Shown in pieces: positions 60,335 to 64,000 of a DNA stretch of 64,000 bases. The notes under the pieces were generated by a model. The model ran no database searches. It had not been told where the DNA came from and saw nothing but the letters and a program-made list of their open reading frames with translations. Location: assembly GCF_007989805.1 (NCBI RefSeq), contig NZ_BJUB01000007.1:1-64000 (forward strand), read 5' to 3'. Both the position numbers and the translations under genes were made by a program. This DNA comes from Cellulomonas xylanilytica (lineage in GTDB: Bacteria > Actinomycetota > Actinomycetes > Actinomycetales > Cellulomonadaceae). The number at the start of each line of letters is the position of its first letter. The stretch's first letter is position 1.

Positions 60335-61108
60335 TCACCGGAACCGTCGGTCGGCCCTGAACGCGGGTCCGGTGCCGTCGTCGAGCAGCCGGGCGACGGT
60401 GTCCGTGGCGTCGAGGTCGACGGCGATCGTCACGTCGTCCGACCAGCCGGAGGCAGTGAGCTCCCGGCCGCTCGTGGACTCCTGGATCGTCGCTGGGGGA
60501 TCGAGGGTCGCTCGCCAGAGCTGGGCAGCGGCCCTGGCCTCGACGGAGAGGTGGTCGTCGCGGAGCGCCGCGGCGATCGCGCCCGCGCCGAGCAGGTCCT
60601 CGAGGCACGGACGCAGGCTCCCGTCGGGCCACCGCTCGCCGGCGGGGACGAGGACGACGTCGTGCTGCGGATCCTCGGCCAGGTGCTCGGCGGCGGAACG
60701 CGCGACCGCGGTGGCGTTGCGCAGGCAGCCGGCGACGACCGTCGCACCGGTGCTGGCCAGACCGTGCGCGATGGTGGCGCCGTTCGGTGACGGGAGGACG
60801 AGCCGACCTCCGCGCAGGTCCAGCAGCGATGCCGGCGAGAGGCTCAGACGGCCGTCGCCACGGGGCTGGGCCAACGAGGCGCCCAGCCGCGCCGCCAGCG
60901 CGTCCGCGGCTGCCGGGTCGCGGTGCGGGTAGGGGTGGACGACGACGCCCTGGTCGCACGCCACGGTCACGGCGGTGGAGAACGACAGGACGTCGACGAC
61001 GACCACGAGACTCGCCGACCCGTCGGGACCGAGCAGGTGGAGCGCCCCGGTCAGCCCCCACTCGAGCCGCACCCGGGCGGGCCGCTGGTCGGGGAGCGTC
61101 GCGATCAC
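60335..61108 (-). CDS. comB: 2-phosphosulfolactate phosphatase (ComB) family protein
   Basis: 257 aa, GTG start. ComB folds are recognised by VVVVDVLSFSTAVTVACDQG, RGGRLVLPSPNGATIAHGLA, VVAGCLRNATAVARSAAEHL, DVVLVPAGERWPDGSLRPCL and EDLLGAGAIAAAL. ComB makes sulfolactate in coenzyme M synthesis; in actinobacteria the family occurs without that pathway, so the physiological substrate is open. No other sulfolactate genes are nearby. The 157 bases after its end hold no evident feature. Confidence 0.87.
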   Translation of the reverse strand: MIATLPDQRPARVRLEWGLTGALHLLGPDGSASLVVVVDVLSFSTAVTVACDQGVVVHPYPHRDPAAADALAARLGASLAQPRGDGRLSLSPASLLDLRGGRLVLPSPNGATIAHGLASTGATVVAGCLRNATAVARSAAEHLAEDPQHDVVLVPAGERWPDGSLRPCLEDLLGAGAIAAALRDDHLSVEARAAAQLWRATLDPPATIQESTSGRELTASGWSDDVTIAVDLDATDTVARLLDDGTGPAFRADRRFR

Positions 61109-61214
61109 CGGCCGAGTGTGCCACCGGGCGGCTTGGCGACGCCGTGCGCCGAACCCGACAGGGGCGCCGTGAACCGACTCCTTCACGACCTCCCTGTCGG
61201 GTTCGGCGACGAGG

Positions 61215-61231
61215 TGCAACTGATGGTTGCG
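61215..61231. promoter_or_regulatory. ArsR operator-like palindrome, site 1
   Basis: TGCAAC-TGATG-GTTGCG is nearly the same inverted repeat as site 2 at 61260-61276, 45 bases downstream. Two such sites in front of the SRPBCC/ArsR operon suggest cooperative repression by the ArsR protein encoded at 61729. Confidence 0.6.
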
Positions 61232-61259
61232 CAACTTCGGCGACCCGCGTAGCGTGACG

Positions 61260-61276
61260 TGCAACCGATCGTTGCA
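61260..61276. promoter_or_regulatory. ArsR operator-like palindrome, site 2
   Basis: TGCAAC-CGATC-GTTGCA has perfect 6-base arms with a 5-base spacer and ends 15 bases before the SRPBCC start codon. With site 1 it forms a pair of matching elements, strong evidence for a specific regulator, most simply the ArsR protein of the same operon. Confidence 0.7.
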
Positions 61277-61291
61277 GAAAGAGGGAAGCTC

Positions 61292-61732
61292 ATGGAGTTC
61301 GGGAGCATCGAGCGCGAGATCCACGTCGACGCGTCACCGGAGGTCGTCTTCGAGGTGATCAGCAGCCCGGAGCACATCCGGGAGTGGTGGAACGGTGCGG
61401 AGACGGACCTGTCGCCGACCCCGGGGGCGTCGGCCCAGGTCGGGTGGGGCGACCACGTGGAGCCGCTGACCGTCATCGACGCCGACCCGCCCCGGCTGTT
61501 CTCGTTCCGCTGGATCTTCGACGAGGGGACGGAGGGCCCGTCGCTGCTGGTCACGTTCGAGCTGGTCCCGTCGGGTGCGGGGACGCTGCTCAGGATGACC
61601 GAGACCGGCTACCGCGAGAAGGGCTGGGAGGTCGCGACGCTCGAGGCGGCCTACGCCGAGCACGTGGAGGGCTGGGACCGGTTCGTGCCCGCGATCGCGC
61701 AGTACGCGGCTGGGCTGGTGTCGGCGCCATGA
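61292..61732 (+). CDS. SRPBCC (AHSA1-like) protein
   Basis: 146 aa. EREIHVDASPEVVFEVISSP, EHIREWWNGAETDLSPTPG, FSFRWIFDEG and the C-terminal helix EGWDRFVPAIAQYAAGLV match the AHSA1/START-like group commonly encoded with ArsR regulators. ATG 61292 has AGAGGGA 5 bases upstream; the earlier GTG 61259 would begin inside the operator. Stop overlaps the ArsR start (ATGA). Confidence 0.9.
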   Translation: MEFGSIEREIHVDASPEVVFEVISSPEHIREWWNGAETDLSPTPGASAQVGWGDHVEPLTVIDADPPRLFSFRWIFDEGTEGPSLLVTFELVPSGAGTLLRMTETGYREKGWEVATLEAAYAEHVEGWDRFVPAIAQYAAGLVSAP

Positions 61733-62067
61733 GCGTCGCCGTCGACGACGATCTCTGGTCGGCCATCGGCGACCCGACGCGGCGGCGGATGCTCGACCTG
61801 CTGCTGACGGACGGGGCGGGCACGGCGACGACGCTCAGCGACAGCCTCCCGGTGACCCGGCAGGCCGTGGCCAAGCACCTCGCGGTGCTGGACCGCGTCG
61901 GCCTGGTGCACGTCAGCCCCGCGGGACGCGAGCGCCGGTACCGGGTGGACGAGGCGCAGCTGGCGCGCGCGGTCGCGCAGCTCGCCGACGTCGGCGCGGC
62001 CTGGGACGCCCGCCTGCAGCGCATCAAGCGGATCGCGGAGGCGATCGAACGCAGTCAGAAGAAGTAG
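61729..62067 (+). CDS. ArsR-family transcriptional regulator
   Basis: 112 aa. Winged HTH: DDLWSAIGDPTRRRMLDLLL, TLSDSLPVTRQAVAKHLAVL, GLVHVSPAGRERRYRVD. No Cys pair for metal binding, so it is of the SRPBCC-partner subgroup rather than a metal sensor. It lies between two SRPBCC genes in one operon and probably binds the TGCAAC...GTTGCA sites upstream. Confidence 0.93.
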   Translation: MSVAVDDDLWSAIGDPTRRRMLDLLLTDGAGTATTLSDSLPVTRQAVAKHLAVLDRVGLVHVSPAGRERRYRVDEAQLARAVAQLADVGAAWDARLQRIKRIAEAIERSQKK

Positions 62068-62091
62068 GGACGCAAAGGACAGGAGAGCGAG

Positions 62092-62535
62092 ATGGTGGAC
62101 ATCATTCATCGGGTCGGCGTGCAGGGGGCAACCCTGGACGACGTGTACGCGGCCGTGGCGACCGTCGACGGCCTGGCCGGCTGGTGGACGGCCGACACCA
62201 CCGGGGACGCCGGGGTCGGCGGCCTGCTGGAGTTCCGGTTCGGGCCGGGCGACATCGAGATGGTCGTGCTTGAGCAGGAGCCGGGCGTCAGCGTGCTGTG
62301 GGAGGTCGTCGACGGGCCGCCCGAGTGGATCGGCACCACCGTGCGGTGGGAGCTCAAGCAGGAGGGCGACTACGTGATCGTGCTGTTCGCGCACGAGGGC
62401 TGGAAGGAGCGCGTCGAGTTCATGTCCCACTGCAGCACCAAGTGGGCGACGTTCCTGATGAGCCTCAAGCAGCTGGTCGAGACCGGCACGGGTGCACCCG
62501 CGCCGGCCGACGTCCAGATCTCCGACTGGCACTGA
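62092..62535 (+). CDS. SRPBCC-family protein
   Basis: 147 aa. IIHRVGVQGATLDDVYAAVA, TVDGLAGWWTADTTGDAGVG, LEFRFGPGDIEMVVLEQEPG and the helix HCSTKWATFLMSLKQLVETG give the START-like fold. It follows the ArsR gene by 24 bases with a GGACAGGAGAG site and is the third gene of the operon. Ligand unknown. Convergent with another SRPBCC gene, 5 bases apart. Confidence 0.88.
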   Translation: MVDIIHRVGVQGATLDDVYAAVATVDGLAGWWTADTTGDAGVGGLLEFRFGPGDIEMVVLEQEPGVSVLWEVVDGPPEWIGTTVRWELKQEGDYVIVLFAHEGWKERVEFMSHCSTKWATFLMSLKQLVETGTGAPAPADVQISDWH

Positions 62536-62540
62536 CCGGG

Positions 62541-63179
62541 TCAGCCCCCGAGGAACATCGCCGTCGTCCGCTCCTGCGCGGCGCGGGCGGCGGCCTCGGG
62601 GGTGCCGGCTGCGACCGCCGCGTCGGCCCATCGCCGGCTGCTGTCCCGCAGGAACTCCTGGCCGCTCTCCGTGCCGCTCCATCCGGTCGCCTCGGCTGGG
62701 GTGTCGCTCCCCGTGGCCAGGTGGTGCGCGAGGCCGACCAGGCCCAGGTCCCAGCCGATGCCGACCGCGCCGGGGCCGAACTGGTCCCAGAGCCCCGCGT
62801 CGAGCGACCCGCTGTGCTCCAGCGTGAGCCGCGCGCGGTCGCCGCCCTCGGGCTCGACCGTGACGGTGAGGATCGTCGGCGGGCCGTACATCTCCCAGGT
62901 CACGGTGAACGTCCGTGGGGGCGTGCACGACGTGATCGTGCCGTGGGCGTTGCCCTCGATCTGGTACTCGCCGCCGAGGCGCAGGTCGCCGCTGACCGGG
63001 CCGAACCAGCGGGCCAGCCGCTCGCCCGTGGTGCACGCGTCCCACAGGTCGTCCGCGTCGGTGCCGTAGGACTGGCTGATCGTCGCCACGGTGTCCACGG
63101 TGTCGCCGTCGCGGCTGGCGGTCACGGCGCGGCTCACCGCGTCGAGCTGGCCGTCGGTGCGCACGGGGTGGTCGGTCAT
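62541..63179 (-). CDS. SRPBCC (AHSA1-like) protein of a second ArsR module
   Basis: 212 aa, longer than the other SRPBCC proteins here. TISQSYGTDADDLWDACTTG, ERLARWFGPVSGDLRLGGEY, TWEMYGPPTILTVTVEP and GIGWDLGLVGLAHHLATGSD fit the AHSA1 group, with an extra C-terminal helical region (RRWADAAVAAGTPEAAARAA). Start overlaps the stop of the ArsR gene upstream (ATGA). Confidence 0.9.
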   Translation of the reverse strand: MTDHPVRTDGQLDAVSRAVTASRDGDTVDTVATISQSYGTDADDLWDACTTGERLARWFGPVSGDLRLGGEYQIEGNAHGTITSCTPPRTFTVTWEMYGPPTILTVTVEPEGGDRARLTLEHSGSLDAGLWDQFGPGAVGIGWDLGLVGLAHHLATGSDTPAEATGWSGTESGQEFLRDSSRRWADAAVAAGTPEAAARAAQERTTAMFLGG

Positions 63180-63523
63180 GGTGTCTCCTCGGTTCGGCGG
63201 GCGCGGCGCCCGCGGGCGATCTCGGTGTCGAGCGCGGCGAGCCTCGGTGTCCAGGCGCGTCGGAACGCCTGCAGCCAGTCGTCGACCTCGTGGAGCGGTC
63301 GCGCGTCGGCGTCGACGGAGTAGAGCCGACGGGCACCGTCGGGCCGGACCGACGCGAACCCGTGGTCGCGCAGCACCCGCAGGTGCTGCGACACCGCGGG
63401 CTGGCTGATCCCGAACTCGGCGCGCACCGTCTCCGTCAGGTCGCCGGCCGACCGCTCGCCGTCGGCGAGCAGCTCGAGCAGGCGCCGGCGGACCGGGTCA
63501 CCGAGGACGTCGAAGGCGTGCAC
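63176..63523 (-). CDS. ArsR-family transcriptional regulator
   Basis: 115 aa, GTG start. FDVLGDPVRRRLLELLADGE, LTETVRAEFGISQPAVSQHL and RVLRDHGFASVRPDGARRLY form the winged HTH; no metal-binding Cys. First gene of the second ArsR-SRPBCC operon, with a perfect AT-rich palindrome 22 bases upstream. Confidence 0.93.
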   Translation of the reverse strand: MHAFDVLGDPVRRRLLELLADGERSAGDLTETVRAEFGISQPAVSQHLRVLRDHGFASVRPDGARRLYSVDADARPLHEVDDWLQAFRRAWTPRLAALDTEIARGRRARRTEETP

Positions 63524-63544
63524 AAGACCTTTATTTCATCCGAC

Positions 63545-63556
63545 ACTTATATAAGT
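63545..63556. promoter_or_regulatory. AT-rich ArsR operator/promoter palindrome
   Basis: ACTTATATAAGT is a perfect 12-bp palindrome in one of the few AT-rich stretches of the window (63530-63562), between the divergent ArsR and DUF1905 genes. It differs from the TGCAAC-type sites of the neighbouring ArsR module, so the two regulators should not cross-talk. TATAAG/TTATAT may double as -10 elements. Confidence 0.7.
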
Positions 63557-63585
63557 CAAGACGTATGTCAGCGGCGGGCGGCATC

Positions 63586-63885
63586 ATGACCAGGATGGAG
63601 TTTCAGTTCAGCGGCGAGATCATCTACTGGCGTGGGCCGTCGCCCTTCCACTACGTCCCGGTGCCACCGCAGGAGAGCGCCGAGATCAAGGCGGTGTCCG
63701 CGGAGGTCACCTACGGGTGGGGCGTGATCCCGGTGCTGGTCACCATCGGCGACACCGAGTGGGAGACGTCGCTGTTCCCCAAGGACGGCCGGTACCTGGT
63801 GCCGGTCAAGGACATGGTGCGCAAGGCGGAGGCCCTCGAGCTCGGGGACACCGTCACCGTGCAGCTGATCCTGAGGGAACCGTGA
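63586..63885 (+). CDS. DUF1905 family protein
   Basis: 99 aa. The small beta-barrel pattern is EFQFSGEIIYWRGPSPFHYV, YGWGVIPVLVTIGDTEWETS, LFPKDGRYLVPVKDMVRKAE and ELGDTVTVQLILRE, typical of DUF1905. ATG 63586 follows a GGCGGGCGG stretch; ATG 63565 and 63595 are also possible. Stop overlaps the following methyltransferase start (GTGA). Divergent from the second ArsR module. Confidence 0.88.
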   Translation: MTRMEFQFSGEIIYWRGPSPFHYVPVPPQESAEIKAVSAEVTYGWGVIPVLVTIGDTEWETSLFPKDGRYLVPVKDMVRKAEALELGDTVTVQLILREP

Positions 63886-64000
63886 CCGGCTGGCTGGGGG
63901 ACACCCGCGAGTCCTACGACACGGTCGCCGAGAGCTACGCGCGGACGGTGCCGGCGATGGTCGACGACCTGCCGGTCATGCGCGGGGTGCTGGCACTCTT
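63882..64000 (+). CDS. SAM-dependent methyltransferase, 5' part only
   Basis: The first 39 residues are visible before the window ends: VTGWLGDTRESYDTVAESYA, then RTVPAMVDDLPVMRGVLALF. The SYDTVAxSYA start is typical of actinobacterial class I methyltransferases (Methyltransf_25/11); the SAM-binding motif lies beyond the edge. GTG start coupled to the DUF1905 stop. Confidence 0.8.
   Translation, partial: MTGWLGDTRESYDTVAESYARTVPAMVDDLPVMRGVLAL

Overview
The window is high-GC (roughly 70 percent or more) DNA with GTG starts, dense GTGA/ATGA stop-start overlaps and actinobacterial families such as DUF6993, DUF5317, HelR, ECF41/ECF42 sigma factors and BTAD regulators. A secreted pectinesterase and a RICIN-domain secreted protein under a LacI-type operator point to a plant-polymer-degrading actinobacterium, most like Cellulomonas or a relative. 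This placement is inferred from gene content only. I see no rRNA, tRNA, CRISPR array, insertion sequence or phage.

Layout. 1-5.2 kb: a truncated secreted lectin-type protein, a divergent EPSP synthase (aroA), GrpB-like, DUF3592 and DUF6314 proteins, rifampin ADP-ribosyltransferase (arr), a DUF6993 lipoprotein, a Nudix hydrolase and an internally deleted kinase pseudogene. 5.2-13.8 kb: map/XRE divergent pair, MFS exporter, CD225 membrane protein, SQR-like flavoprotein with a Tudor-type small protein, helR preceded by a rifamycin-associated element, RraA-like protein, and a LysE exporter divergent from an Lrp regulator. 13.9-20.2 kb: a 1,783-residue secreted NIDO-RHS polymorphic toxin with a PD-(D/E)XK-like tip, followed by a candidate immunity gene. 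20-31 kb: small metabolic and stress enzymes, a GT1 glycosyltransferase, a membrane-anchored HExxH protein, a frameshifted VOC gene, FMN reductase with its divergent regulator, and an ECF41 sigma factor with its carboxymuconolactone-decarboxylase-like partner.

31-46 kb: a BTAD regulator, glutaminase, a LuxR-type two-component system, an ABC exporter pair, a MerR-VOC regulon with a textbook 19-bp-spaced promoter, and a PadR/CPBP membrane-protease cluster. 46-52.4 kb: a lipoprotein and an OmpA-like protein sharing an uncharacterised domain, a YciI/ECF42 pair, pectinesterase and mazEF. 52.4-64 kb: an M28 peptidase; a DUF5317 membrane protein translationally coupled to three tandem 34-residue hydrophobic peptides on an exact 110-bp period; FBP zinc finger; TetR/ABC exporter; an APH-like kinase; a TspO-like protein; ComB; and two ArsR/SRPBCC modules with clear palindromic operators.

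How the parts fit. Much of the window consists of short regulator-plus-effector cassettes (XRE/map, Lrp/LysE, MerR/VOC, PadR/CPBP, TetR/ABC, ArsR/SRPBCC, ECF41/COE, ECF42/YciI), most with a visible operator or sigma-specific promoter. arr and helR together suggest two-layer rifamycin resistance: drug modification plus RNA polymerase rescue. The least explained loci are the DUF5317 plus triplicated microprotein operon and the RHS toxin tip with its neighbour.
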